Shown: positions 9,842 through 19,863 of the stretch, in pieces
Layout of the letters: each line of letters begins with the position of its first letter
Numbering within the stretch: position 1 is the stretch's first letter
Assembly: GCA_031216915.1 (NCBI GenBank)
Contig: CM062297.1
Location: 828,222,786-828,286,785, forward strand
DNA: 64,000 bases
DNA from: Pictodentalium vernedei
Taxonomy: Eukaryota > Mollusca > Scaphopoda > Dentaliida > Dentaliidae
Direction of reading: 5' to 3'
Notes under the pieces: model-generated
The model's database searches: none
What the model saw: only the letters and a program-made list of their open reading frames with translations
What the model was told of the DNA's origin: nothing
Program-made: the position numbers and the translations under genes

Positions 9842-10093
9842 TTAACCCTTTACCTAACATGAAAAGCAGACGACACTTGCAAATAAAATTCTTGAATAAC
9901 TAATTTTTTCATTTTTTTGTCTCGAAAACATAGGTTATGACCCCTCTTTGGAACGAGCTCGTCGAGCTCGTTCCAAAGAGGGGTCATAACCTATGTTTTT
10001 GAGACAAAAAATGAAAAAAATAATGAAAATTTAGTGGCGATTTTTGTGAATAGCGCTGGCCGGTTTTGGTCGTTACGTTTGGTAAAGAGTTAA
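9842..10093. mobile_element. TTAA palindromic MITE, copy 2 (intact edges)
   Basis: Runs from TTAACCCTTTACCTAAC to GGTAAAGAGTTAA with TTAA at both edges, 252 bp long. The central palindrome has arms of about 45 bases ('CATAGGTTATGACCCCTCTT' and complement). This is the cleanest copy for defining the family. Confidence 0.8.
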
Positions 10094-11085
10094 CTCAGAT
10101 CATCAAGGATTTTTTTTCTCTTTTTTTAATTCAAGTTGGCTTCCTTCTCATCTTTGTCTTTTCTTTGTTTCTTCTCTTCTTTTATCTCTACTTTCTTCTT
10201 CCTGTTATCTTTCTACCGGTTTAAACAATATTAGTCCAGCAAAAGCCTCCTGTCATCTTCTTGTCAAATACTCTATCCAACAAGGGAGACGTCTTCCAAA
10301 AGCTTATAGCTTACTGTTGAATCCCTTACATGTATTCTTGGATTCTGTTGTTCTGTTAAATTTTATACTATTAATTTCACTAGTTGTTCCTTTTTATTTG
10401 TTTGCGTGATGTATACAATTGTCACTATCAGTAATAACTACTGTTTAAACTAAATGAAAGATGAGGCTGATTTATTTACGTTCGAATCGGATGGGAATTT
10501 AATGTCAACTCATTACCCAAGCGAGCGAAAACAATTATTGAACAAGTAAAAATTTTAATTTTTGGGTTCTCCAAAACATAGCTCATGGCCCGTCATTACA
10601 ACGAGCTCGTTTGGAGGCATAAATTGAAAAAAAACAAATTGACAAATATTGCTTGAGATTGCGAGCCAAAGGCTTTTTGTGAACAGGCCAGTCATCTCGT
10701 AATGTGTATATTACCGAAGCGAAACACTTCAAGGGTTGACTCATCCATCCATAAACTTTCATATTCTTCGCAACCTCGTGCAGTATTTGCTATGGCATAC
10801 CGAAATTACATTGAGGGAGTGGATCTTAAAAGAATGACCGGACATTCTTTAAAAATAATACACCGCTATTGTTCTAACACAAACATTCAACCTGACCTGA
10901 CCAGGGTTTTAACACGAGTGCCAACTGAAACGTCCGTGCACAGCGTATTAATATCTCCGACAGGTTATCCCAAACGATAGCTCACCCATCAAAAACGTTT
11001 CACATTTTCAATTTTTATTCTCCCCAAATTGATGAAATTATTTCATTTATTGGAATTAGAACAGAAATTTAGTGTAAATTTGGGT
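10094..11085. other. No secure gene; damaged TTAA MITE core near 10,557-10,680
   Basis: T-rich sequence (10,110-10,210) is followed by a degraded MITE core ('AACATAGCTCATGGCCC', 'ACAACGAGCTCGT'). At 10,702-10,980 a 92-residue open frame contains 'GVDLKRMTGHSLKIIHRY', which faintly recalls the C-terminus of tyrosine recombinases. The spacing is off and the rest is not recognised, so no gene is called. Confidence 0.35.
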
Positions 11086-11324
11086 TTAATCCTTTACCCA
11101 GCGAAACGGCAAAAACCGGCCAGCGCTATTCACAAAAATCGACAATTAATTTTCATTTTTTTTTTCATTTTTTGTCTCAAAAACATAGGTTATGACCCCT
11201 CTTTGTCGACCTCGTTCCAATCCGCGATCATAACCCATGTTTTTAAGACAAAAATGAAAAAAATGGTTATTCAAGAATTTTGTTTGCAAGTGTCGTCTGC
11301 TTTTTATGTTAGGCAAATGGTTAA
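11086..11324. mobile_element. TTAA palindromic MITE, copy 3
   Basis: TTAA edges at 11,086 and 11,321, 'CAGCGCTATTCACAAAAATC' near the left end and 'AAGTGTCGTCTGC' near the right. The central palindrome is eroded ('TTTGTCGACCTCGTTCCAA'). Confidence 0.75.
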
Positions 11325-11421
11325 GTTAGATAATACACTAGACATAGAATATGAGGTCAGATAATGGTCTCAAGCTTCGGACTCGACCATTAACCTGAAC
11401 GAATACACTGAGGCTAGTGTA

Positions 11422-11632
11422 TACAGTACGTGGAGAGTGGATTGTAACTAAAACACCCACGGAGTGGAGTTATCACCGAAGCTATAACTTTCAAATTTTG
11501 TATATATCGGCAAAAAAACACAAGCAAGGAAACTGGTGCTGGTTATGCTTTGCAACAAATTTGCAATTATTGCTCGGGTGGAATCTCCACTCTGCGGGTG
11601 ATTTAGTGATAATACACTCTCCATGTACTGTA
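11422..11632. mobile_element. TACAGTA MITE, copy 1 (internally deleted)
   Basis: Ends are TACAGTACGTGGAGAGTG and 'CACTCTCCATGTACTGTA', imperfect terminal inverted repeats of about 40 bases that include 'AAATCACCCGCAGAGTGGA'-like text. The central hairpin of the longer copies is missing. Other copies: 17,274, 25,548, 37,048; a diverged one lies at 27,694. Confidence 0.7.
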
Positions 11633-12044
11633 AGTCTTCAGGAAACGTTCAAATTATTTTTGTCTGTCCGACATTGAGTTCTCGTGTCGGGTTTTTACCG
11701 GCATATCAACAAGAAGTTTTCTCTCGAAAATTACATTATACGAGATTGAGTATTGGTGGCCTTGTAAAAATAATATTGTCGAATAAATTTGTATATCATT
11801 TACCCCAAAATTGTATGTAAATATGTTGATGCAACTATTTGTATTTTTGTAATAAACAAAGCTTTTGTGATGCATTTCAGTAAAATTCATATAACCTAAA
11901 CCTAACTTTGTTTCTGAAATTATCTTAAATATACCCGGTTGCAGGAACACCCTATAATTTTCCTGATCAAAGAAAGTCCATTGACTAACCGGTGTACAGA
12001 GGATCTCTCGATCTGAGCCGAAGTTTACTGCCACTCTACAAACC

Positions 12045-12100
12045 AAATGGTGGACCCATCAAACAAAATGGACAACGGAAACACGTGTCACCCTTACAAC
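12045..12100. repeat. Short repeat shared (inverted) with 15,775-15,840
   Basis: 'GGAAACACGTGTCACCCTTA' here corresponds to 'AGGGTGATACGTGTTTCC' at about 15,784, with matching flanks (CAAAATGGAC / GTCCATTTTG). It may be an old dispersed element; its limits are unclear. Confidence 0.4.
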
Positions 12101-12613
12101 ACACAGTACATGTGCACCAACACCACCAATTACCATGACAACCGTGATGCCACAGCCTAGCCGATCAATTGAATTACAACGCCAAATTACGTGACACCCT
12201 AACGCACCTCAGTATGACGTCTCTGCTGAGGCCCAAATGTGAAATTCACAGAAGAAGGGAAGAAAAGTGCCAACTATACTATTATCAGGACTTCCGCGTG
12301 TAGTTGAGACGGGAAAGTTTGAAAGTTACCCATTGCAAGTACTGAGTCATATAACGCCCACCCCAGGCCGTGGAGTGGTTGTCTTCTTAGGACATTTTAC
12401 AAGATAGTGTTTGTGAATAAAGAGGGAAAGAACTCCCGGAAATTGTGAAAAACTGCCCCTCTCGCTATCGTACACCAGGCAAAGCACCGATCTCACACAG
12501 CGATACAATCGCAAACATTGATGCGCTTCTTAACCTTCCAAGAATAGTATGTCAAAAATATATCAAAAACGACAAAGAACTCATAAAATATTAAAAATGA
12601 TGAACAATATCTT

Positions 12614-13293
12614 CCCTTGAGTGGGACGAGATGCCATCTGCATATAGAATAAACGTGTAGTGTTTTCAAGTAAAAAATTTATTCTACGAGTAGGATTAAG
12701 AATAGAACCGACGAGCCTCTGGCGAGTCGGTTTTATTCTTAATTCTACGAGTAGAATAAATTTTTAACTTGAAAACACTATACGTTTATTTTGTTTATCC
12801 CATAAATCTTCTACAGGGCAGTCGCAGCAAAATCGTGCTATAATTCGCTACAAAACACAGCGAGAAGTGAGGAGCACATTGGTACAATTCGATCGACCAT
12901 CAAATTGGCAAAAATAAACAAAGCGCAGTAATATATTTCTGTCTAAAAATAATTCCTCTACAAATTTGAGCTAAACTTGCAAAAATACTTTATTATATGA
13001 GCAGTGTGCGGTGTTTTATACTGGCATTGTGTAATACTTTCAAAAAGATTTAAAGAAATCAACAATCGAACTATTAATTATGCTAGACAAATGTGGTAGA
13101 GGCCAGAGGTCAACAAGTCCGTCGCTACTAGGGAAATAAATTCTTTCAGTGTTGTTGAACCTACGGGGAAAATTTATCACCCTACTAGGTGAATAAAGCA
13201 ACAATTTATCCAAGGCCTTTATTGTTCAAATAAACGGCCATTTATGGGATAAAATGCTTATCGTTGCAGATGGCGCTTCGTTCCACTCAAGGG
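12614..13293. mobile_element. ~680-bp MITE with CCCTTGAGTGG ends
   Basis: The ends are CCCTTGAGTGGGACGAGATG and its imperfect complement '..TTCCACTCAAGGG', about 28 bases each. Inside lies a strong hairpin (about 12,650-12,790) with arms 'GTGTTTTCAAGTAAAAAATT' and 'CTACGAGTAG' around 'CCGACGAGCC'. No transposase-like frame is found. Confidence 0.6.
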
Positions 13294-14191
13294 GCGATAT
13301 CAAGTTGAACGCCTTCTTAGCTTGCTCATGTTAAGGGAGCCCAGAGAGTCACCGCTTGCGTTTGTATTCTATTGTGCAACCTTAAACCATGCTTATTAAA
13401 TAATGTTAACATCCCGAGATTGGCAACGAGTCTGTATGTTGTGCAATTTAACCAATTCGTTTGGAAGGCATGTTCTCTGACGAGACCAATCTAGCCATGC
13501 CCTTCACGCCACCTCCCTCCTACGTTGGATGCCAAGTAATTTATACTTGATCATTCGTGAATTAGTTACACACGATCAGCCTTACATCTTAAAACGCCCA
13601 CATCCATCAGTCCAAGAGCCAATACTTTAACACTTTTACAATTATATTTTCCAGAATTGTATTTTTTACCCATTAATATAACAGACCAAAATGAATCATT
13701 ATCATTTTAAAAGTTGGCATATTGCCCGATCTTTCAAAATGCTAATGGTTCATTTCAGCTCATTGAAAATCATAACTAGAAAATAGAACTCGAGAAAATA
13801 CAATTGTAAAAGTTTTTATAGTTTTGGTCCCATTGTGGATACGAATAGGCAATAGGGACAATCAGCATTGTCCCTACATCCCGATAAATTCTGTATTTTG
13901 ATTGGTCAGAATGCCTTGGACAAATAGCCATGACAAAGGGTGCACCCAACATCCAAGGTATATTAGTGCGTGCAACATCCAGAGTATAAGCGCACGCGAA
14001 ACATCGGGGGTATATGGTTTAAATGAAAGCTTTTCGCTTCCGCTCGTCTCGTTATAAAAATCGAACCCAAAAACCTGAAAATAGTCAAAAATATATCAGA
14101 TTTCCGACAGTTCTACCATATTTTGCCGTTATAAAATAAATAGTCGAATAATTAAATGAAACAACTTGAGAAAAATAAAATAAGAGCAAAT
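13294..14191. other. No gene recognised
   Basis: Unique-looking sequence. A small inverted pair 'TAGGGACAATCAGCATTGTCCCTA' is broken at its centre (about 13,853-13,876). Two similar phrases ending 'CA(T)C..AG(G)GTATA' (13,950-14,020) hint at a short local repeat. No coding evidence. Confidence 0.4.
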
Positions 14192-14262
14192 ATCGTCCCC
14201 TGAGTTCCAGTGTGTTCTGTGTGCCACCAGGCACATAGAACACATTGGTACTCGGGGGACGA
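14192..14262. mobile_element. Stand-alone copy of the ~68-bp hairpin element
   Basis: 'TCGTCCCCTGAGTTCCA' and its complement enclose 'TGTGTTCTGTGTGCCACCAG'. It has the same arms as 1,871-1,940 and the hairpin inside the hAT-like MITE, but none of the MITE flanks. Confidence 0.65.
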
Positions 14263-14453
14263 TATGTAAACAAAATACTGTTTACTCGTTTCCTCAGCGA
14301 CCCAAGGGATGTACCTCTATCTGTTGTCTTCTGCGTTTGTAAAAACAAAACATTTATTCGCGAATTTCGTCCAACTAATTTTGGTGCGTGAGAAACGCGT
14401 CCACAAATTTATTTCCACTATGTTTCTATTGTGTTTCAAACGGGACAAAAGCA

Positions 14454-14565
14454 TTATCTCCGCCAACATGTATGATATATGGATATTTAATACCTGGATG
14501 TCTCATTTAAACGCCGACATCCAGGTATTAAATCTCCATGTACTATACATGTTGGCGGAGATAAC
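14454..14565. repeat. Palindrome with ~49-bp arms
   Basis: 'TTATCTCCGCCAACATGTAT' starts the left arm and its complement ends the right arm, around a 13-base loop. A few mismatches occur. The long arms and short loop indicate a foldback or inverted duplication. Confidence 0.65.
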
Positions 14566-14626
14566 TTATATAAGCCCTATCCCCCATACACATAGAACAG
14601 ATGTCTGCGTAGCTACATGATGCTGT

Positions 14627-15149
14627 AATAATGTTTAACTTTGAAGATTATAATTGTATTATATGTAGCATGATGCCGATAACGTCGAATTTTGCGCCAT
14701 TTGACGAAATTGAAGAAAACGAATGATTTAGATGTCCGTAGCCCTCCTACCAACGTTGGCGAAGTTGGCCCTCCGATATTTGACGATACAGCAATATCAG
14801 CTTCATTCGAATGCCTATTGTCCATGTAAGGACTGGTATTCGAGCAACGGCGGATGTCTCATTCTAAGAATACGGCCGCAGCGATTGTATTCTTAAATGA
14901 AAACATCGCTGAATGTTAGAATTTACGATAACCTGAGAGAACTATCTTAACTACCCATCCCCTGAGTTCACATTGGAACTCAAGAGACGAACTGTGCGTA
15001 AGTTCAATTATATTCAAATTCAAACCAATAAAAATGGCCGAAGTTATTAAAATTTTGTTCATTTTAACAATTAACGCCACTTAACTCGTTAACGCAGAAT
15101 TATTTAACACATTAACGTGTTAAGGAAAATTTTAACTCCTCCCAGCCCT
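14627..15149 (+). mobile_element. hAT-like MITE, 5'-truncated copy with deleted hairpin
   Basis: Starts inside the element at 'AATGTTTAACTTTGAAGATT' and ends at CTCCCAGCCCTG (15,149). The nested hairpin is reduced to 'CCTGAGTTCACATTGGAACT', so most of its left arm has been lost. Confidence 0.75.
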
Positions 15150-15152
15150 GCT

Positions 15153-15388
15153 GTTTACCTAATTCGAATCGTAGACAGTTGTAAAGAAAAATATCTCAAG
15201 TATTTCCATTTTTTGCTTCGAAAACATGGCTGATGAAGCCTCATTAGAACGACCTCGCTGAGTTCGTTCCAATGAGGGACCACAAGCTATGTTTTCGACA
15301 CAAAACATTGAAAAAATAATAAAATTAGGTTGGCGATTTTTTTCAACAGCGCTGGCCATTTTTAAACGTTACCTTTGGTAAAGGTTAA
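15153..15388. mobile_element. TTAA palindromic MITE, copy 4
   Basis: Directly abuts the end of the hAT-like MITE. It shows the central 'CATTAGAACGA'/'GTTCCAATGAGG' palindrome, 'GGTTGGCGATTTTT', 'ACAGCGCTGGCC' and a closing 'GGTAAAGGTTAA'. Confidence 0.65.
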
Positions 15389-15560
15389 ATTTACATTATA
15401 TGATAAAAATAATATTAAATTCGTCACGATTTGATATGGAATTTCCGAACCTCGTTCACTAAAAGCATGCTGAGCCTTAGAAAACCTCGGCTGAGATCGA
15501 TTTTGATGAACGCGGTTCATATTAAATCCAGACTCATTACATAGAGAGTAATCGCTTGAC
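15389..15560. repeat. Repeat that follows a TTAA MITE (composite family, copy 1)
   Basis: 'TTTACATTATATGATAAAA', 'CGTCACGATTTGAT', 'TTCACTAAAA', 'AAACCTCGGCTGAG' and 'GAACGCGGTTCAT' occur here in the same order as at 17,134-17,270 and 40,005-40,170. In all three cases it begins right after a TTAA MITE. Confidence 0.6.
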
Positions 15561-16204
15561 TGGACTTGTTACGTGAAATAATTCATGAGAGGTGAGGGTC
15601 GTTGTACAAACACGAGAGTAGTATGTCTCGCACGTTTCGACCCTTATTTGGAGGGACCTCGGTGGAGGACCTCGGAAGTGACGTCATGTCACGTGACCCA
15701 GTGCCGCCATGTTGTGTTATCATGGTACCCCGCGTAAGCGGCCATGTTGTGACGTCATCTCCATAGTGGTACGCGTGTTGTTAGGGTGATACGTGTTTCC
15801 GTCGTCCATTTTGTATACTGGAGGCCGCCATCTTGGTTTCTATGGTAGCACGTGATTGCTATGTTACCCAATTTTTCTGCAATGGGACGGGGGTTTGTTC
15901 GAAGGGTATGTTCGATTGAATAGGGGTATTTTCTGGAACGACTTCCCTGGATAATTACCCAAATAAACCCGACAAGTTGTATTATTTCGCATTCTTTCAG
16001 AATCCTCTGCTTCTATCTATATATGTAATAGTTTACGTCTACCTAGTCATGTTCCTTTGTTCTAGAGTATACTCCAGTAGCGCAGAAGAGCCGATTTGTT
16101 GGAACAGTTTACCTTATTATTACTATATTTAGCAATTTCTGGTCTATTCTTGTTAGTTCTGACCCTATTCCAAGTACTCTTGTTGGTTCATTTATATAGA
16201 TCAT
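15561..16204. other. No gene recognised; CRE and E-box-like words
   Basis: Contains 'GTGACGTCATGTCACGTGAC' (about 15,678-15,697) and another GACGTCA near 15,751. These are CRE/E-box-like words, but no gene follows. The part at 15,775-15,840 is an inverted match to 12,045-12,100. Confidence 0.35.
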
Positions 16205-17050
16205 TTATAACCAATCAGATTGCTTGGTTTCCCATAATCTGTATGCAGAGAAATCTACCATATTACAAGGAACTGAAAAACATATGGCCTTCGGCACCCC
16301 TTTTTTCTGAAATGAGGCTAAGAGTCGTAATAAATTATACCTCATTAGCCGATTGCTTTGTACGATTCTATGACTGGTATAGGGAGTACGTTATGGCAGG
16401 TCAAGTGGTATTGTGGAGTGGGGGTGGGGGTAATGCCTGGCAGTATAGAACAACAATATAGTATGGACGATATATACCTCTGTGGGTCCCTGCAGGTCCC
16501 ATGTTACCCCTTAGTACTATTTATCCACCTGATGTTTCATGTTATCCTATGACTGGTATAGTTAGTATGCAATGCTAGGCATAGGGGTATTGTGGGTAGG
16601 GGTACTGCCTGGTAGTTTAGAACGGTACTATAGTATGGGCGGTATATACACCTATAGGCCCCTGTTAGTGCTTGGTACTATTAACCAACCGATTGCTTTG
16701 TTTTATTATATGGCTGGTATATGTAGTACGTTATGGTAGACCTAGTGATTTTGTGGGTGTGTGGGTAATGCTTGATAGTTTAGAATGGTAGTATAGCATA
16801 GGCTGTACATATCCTTGTAGGTCTCTTGCTGGCCCTTGGTACTACTGATCCACCAGGTGCTTCATATTATTGAACGGTATTCTGGGGTGGGGTCAGTGCC
16901 TGGTAATACAGAACGGCAGCAGGGTATGGTTGGTATATTCCCCTGTAGGTTCCACCCTAACCGTTGATAGTATTAACCTACCAAATACTTTGTATCATCC
17001 TGTTACTGTAAGATGGTACGTAATAGCAGTTGTTCGGACCCTGGCAAACA
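16205..17050. repeat. Degenerate tandem repeat, period ~130-180 bp
   Basis: The phrase 'GATTGCTTTGT..TATGACTGGTAT' recurs at about 16,220, 16,351, 16,531, 16,691, 16,856 and 16,984. Between repeats come 'GGTATTGTGG', 'TAATGCCTGG.AGT.TAGAAC' and 'TAGTATGG..GTATATAC'. Open frames inside are by-products of the repeat. Confidence 0.65.
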
Positions 17051-17270
17051 ATAAAAAAATTATAACATTTGGTTGGCGATTTTTGTGAACAACGCTGACC
17101 TTTTTTATCCAATACATTAGGTAAGGGTAAAATTAGACATTATATGAATAAAAGAATTTCAAATCCGTCATGATTTCATTTTCACTAAAATCGGTCTGAG
17201 CCTCGATAAACCTCGGCTCAGTTGGATTTTAGTGGACTTAGTTCAGAAATTTCATGTCAACCCGTGGCTC
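17051..17270. repeat. Half TTAA MITE plus composite repeat, copy 2
   Basis: 17,051-17,133 is the right half of the TTAA MITE ('GGTTGGCGATTTTTGTGAAC', 'CATTAGGTAAGGGTAA'). It is followed by the same flanking repeat as at 15,389, here with a clear inverted pair 'CACTAAAATCGG.CTGAGCC' / 'GGCTCAGT.GGATTTTAGTG'. Confidence 0.6.
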
Positions 17271-17273
17271 ATT

Positions 17274-17533
17274 TACAGTACGTGGAGAGTGTATTATCAC
17301 TGAATCACCCGCAGAGTGGAGATTCCACCCGAGCAATAATTACAAATTTGTTGCAAAGCACAACCAGCACCAGCAATGTTTCAGTCAATGGACCTCCGGG
17401 TTGAACCTGAAGGTCCATTGGCTGAAACATTGCTTGTGTTTTTTGGCGATATGAAAAAAAATTAAAGTTATAGCTTGGGTGATAACTCCATTCCACGGGT
17501 GATTTAGTTACAATCCACTCTCCACGTACTGTA
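17274..17533. mobile_element. TACAGTA MITE, copy 2 (full, ~260 bp)
   Basis: Ends TACAGTACGTGGAGAGTG and 'CACTCTCCACGTACTGTA'. The centre is a strong hairpin: 'CAATGTTTCAGTCAATGGAC' against its complement around 'GGGTTGAACC'. It lies directly left of the gypsy element, which has no left LTR, so this insertion or a nearby deletion may mark the break. Confidence 0.75.
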
Positions 17534-17619
17534 TAACTCCTCTACTTTTCTTCACCTAGCAGGGAACACTTGAACAAGAAAATATTTTCTTTTGTGCAGC
17601 TTATTAACTCACCGAAGAT

Positions 17620-18041
17620 GGCTTCAGAGTTAAATACAGAGAGTGTAAGGCAGGAAAGGGTGTTTATCAGTGTTTATCAGTTCGTATCGCGAGCTACGAG
17701 GTATTTTGACAGCTGGGTCGAAGTGGCAGAGATTGACAGTCATATCAATCTTTGAGAGACAGTTCATGTCTACGTGTTTACATATTTGTGAAGAAAAGGG
17801 AACCAGGGAACGCAGATGACCTGGTCAAGGTGGCCGGGCAGTTTCTAGAGGCCCGTGGGGGTGAGATTGCCCAATTACGGTCAGACGGAACGGAAATCAC
17901 GCGGCTGCAAACCCACCAGTTAGGTTTAACCATTCCGCCCCGCACCCTAATAGGGGTAGCCAGGGCAAAGCGGGGGTTAAAGATGTGCTCTGTTTCGTTT
18001 GCGAGAACCGGGACACATAGCCCGGGATTGCTGCCCCAGTG
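17620..18041 (+). pseudogene. gag remnant: capsid C-terminus and broken zinc knuckle
   Basis: Gag would form the particle and bind RNA. The frame 17,752-18,042 carries 'ADDLVKVAGQFLEARGG', the 'Ar-yLEARGGE' wording of the capsid C-terminal (SCAN-like) region. Upstream, 'FVSRATRYFDSWVEVAEID' fits the preceding helices but is cut by a stop. Near 17,985-18,035 a Cys-X2-Cys pair is followed, one frame over, by GHIARDC, so a CCHC zinc knuckle is present but frameshifted. The N-terminal half of gag is missing. Confidence 0.65.
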
Positions 18042-18199
18042 AGAGGTAGCTGATGGGGGGTCAAGAAGCGGGAAGAGGGAACCCTCCCCTAAGAGCTGGA
18101 GAAACGGGGGAGGGGAAGGACACCAATTCTGGGGGAAAGGCAGACAGCGGCACTGTGCCAGTCCATAGGGCCGAAGGACAGACCCTACGCAATGCAATT

Positions 18200-18525
18200 T
18201 AGGAAGGGTGTCTCCGGCTGGAAGGAGAAAAGCGGTCCCCATAATCAGTGGAATGTGTAAGGGACATCCCGCTCTGCGGGAGGAGGGGAACATTCCGGTA
18301 TGCCCCGGATATGTAGCGGGGCAGACAGTTCAGGTGCTCAGGGACACTGTGTGCAGCAGCATGGCAGTTAGGCGCGGCTTGGTCAGAGTAGACATGATAG
18401 GCCGCGACCACCTTTGTGTCTTGATAGATGCGACTGTTAGGCGTTTCCCCTTTGCGAGGATAAGGGTGGATACGCCCTTTTTCTGTGGGAGGTGGAGGCC
18501 ATATGCATGGAGGCACCCATTTATA
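18200..18525 (+). pseudogene. gypsy aspartic protease
   Basis: This enzyme would mature the Gag-Pol polyprotein. The frame shows 'GQTVQVLRDTVCSSMAVRR', the flap-side text 'DHLCVLIDATVRRFPFARI' and 'VDTPFFCG'. The active-site triplet region reads DTVCS; metazoan gypsy elements usually have D-T/S-G there, so the glycine is lost. A stop at 18,526 ends the frame before the usual C-terminal hydrophobic Gly-containing segment. Confidence 0.7.
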
Positions 18526-18537
18526 TGACCAGCCCGC

Positions 18538-19862
18538 ATGGGGAGTGGCTGGCTTCGAAAAAAACAGCAGGAGGCAGCAGCCATAGTTATACGAGCTCAT
18601 GCTGCCAGGGATAAACGACCCATTAAGCCCCCAAACGTGCCAGTGGAAGCGGTGGGGGACATGGATGTGGAGAGTTTAAAGGAAGCCCAACAGGAGGACC
18701 CTTCCCTAAGAAATGGCTAAGGGAGGAGAGACTGCAGCGACCCGGAGTCCTGGTCGGTATAAACTGGAGGTGGAACGGGGGATGTTAAACAGAGTATTTG
18801 AGCGACGGCGAGGAGATTCCACAAACGAAGTTCGCCAAATAGTGGTCCCGGATTGTTACAGGATGGGAGACCATTTGGGGTCTAGAAAAAGCCTCGACCG
18901 AATCACAACCAGTATCCACGGGCCGGATATCACAGGGGATGCCACCCGGTTCTGTCGGTCATGTGACATCTGCCAGAAGACGGCCCCAAAGGAGAGTGTC
19001 CCTAGGGTGCCATTGAGAGAAATGCCACTGATGAGCGAACCCTTTGAGAGGTGGGGTTTGACCTCATTTGGCCCATTTACCCTGCCTCGGGAAGAGGGAA
19101 TAAGTACATCCTGACAGTCGTGGATTATGCCACGAGGTATCCGGAGGCCATAGCTCTGCCAAAGATAGAGACTGAGAGGGTCGCATAGGCCTTGTTAGAG
19201 GTATTCAGTAGGGTGGGTTTCCCCAAGGAGGTATTTAGTGACCATGGGTCGCAGTTTACCTCAGGTTTGATGAAAGAAGTGTGTCGGCTTGTGGCTATGA
19301 AGCAGCTTTTTACAACCCCATACAAACCGAAATGTAATGGTTTGTGCGAACATGTCAATGGGGTTCTGAAAGGGATGTTGAGAACAAAGTACCAAGAAAG
19401 GCCAATGGACTGAGACCGCTATTTACCAGCGGTACTGTTCGCCTAAAGGGAGGTGTGTCAGGCCAGTACAGGGTTCTACACATTTGAGTTACTGAAAGGA
19501 GAACAACCAGGGGTCCCATACAGGTGTTGAAAGAGCTTTGGATGGTGCCGGAGACTGCTGAAATACGTAACAGGTACCAGTGCGTCTTCTTCCTTAGGTA
19601 TAAATCAGAAGAGACCTGTCAACTAGCCAGAGAGAGCTTGCACAAGGCTCAGGGTCGGCAGAAAAGGCCAGGGGTAGAAAGTTCAAGGTCGGTCAGAGGG
19701 TTACGGTCCTCCTACCGACCGATCACAACAAGCTGCTATTGCAGTGGAAGGGTCCCTACACCGTGAAAGAGGTACTTGGAAAAATGGACTACAGGATTGA
19801 TGTGGGTGGCAAGACACGGATATACCATGCCAATCTTCTTAGAACCAGAGGAGAACTCAAGC
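18538..19862 (+). pseudogene. gypsy integrase with GPY/F module, frameshifted
   Basis: Integrase would insert the cDNA into the genome. 18,538-18,720 is the linker ('VIRAHAARDKRPIKPPNVPV'). The zinc-binding part (18,713-19,000) keeps 'GDHLGSRKSLDRI' and 'CRSCDICQK'. The core follows: the first catalytic Asp position reads '..WGLTSFGPF', so it appears lost; the second is kept in 'FSDHGSQFTSG' and the Glu in 'NGLCEHVNGVLK'. A stop lies near 19,187 and others at 19,115 and 19,411. 'QWKGPYTVKEVLGKMDYRI' (from about 19,738) is the GPY/F C-terminal module. It lies upstream of RT, not downstream. Confidence 0.8.
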
Positions 19863-19863
19863 C

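Noticed and set aside
17778-18600. Long minus-strand open frames of 171 and 133 residues
   Set aside because: They lie antisense to recognisable gag and protease text and have no domain of their own.
18538-19862. A separate element inserted before the gypsy RT
   Set aside because: Linker, integrase, GPY/F and RT follow with normal spacing and similar decay, as in Gmr1-like elements; a nested insertion would leave borders.
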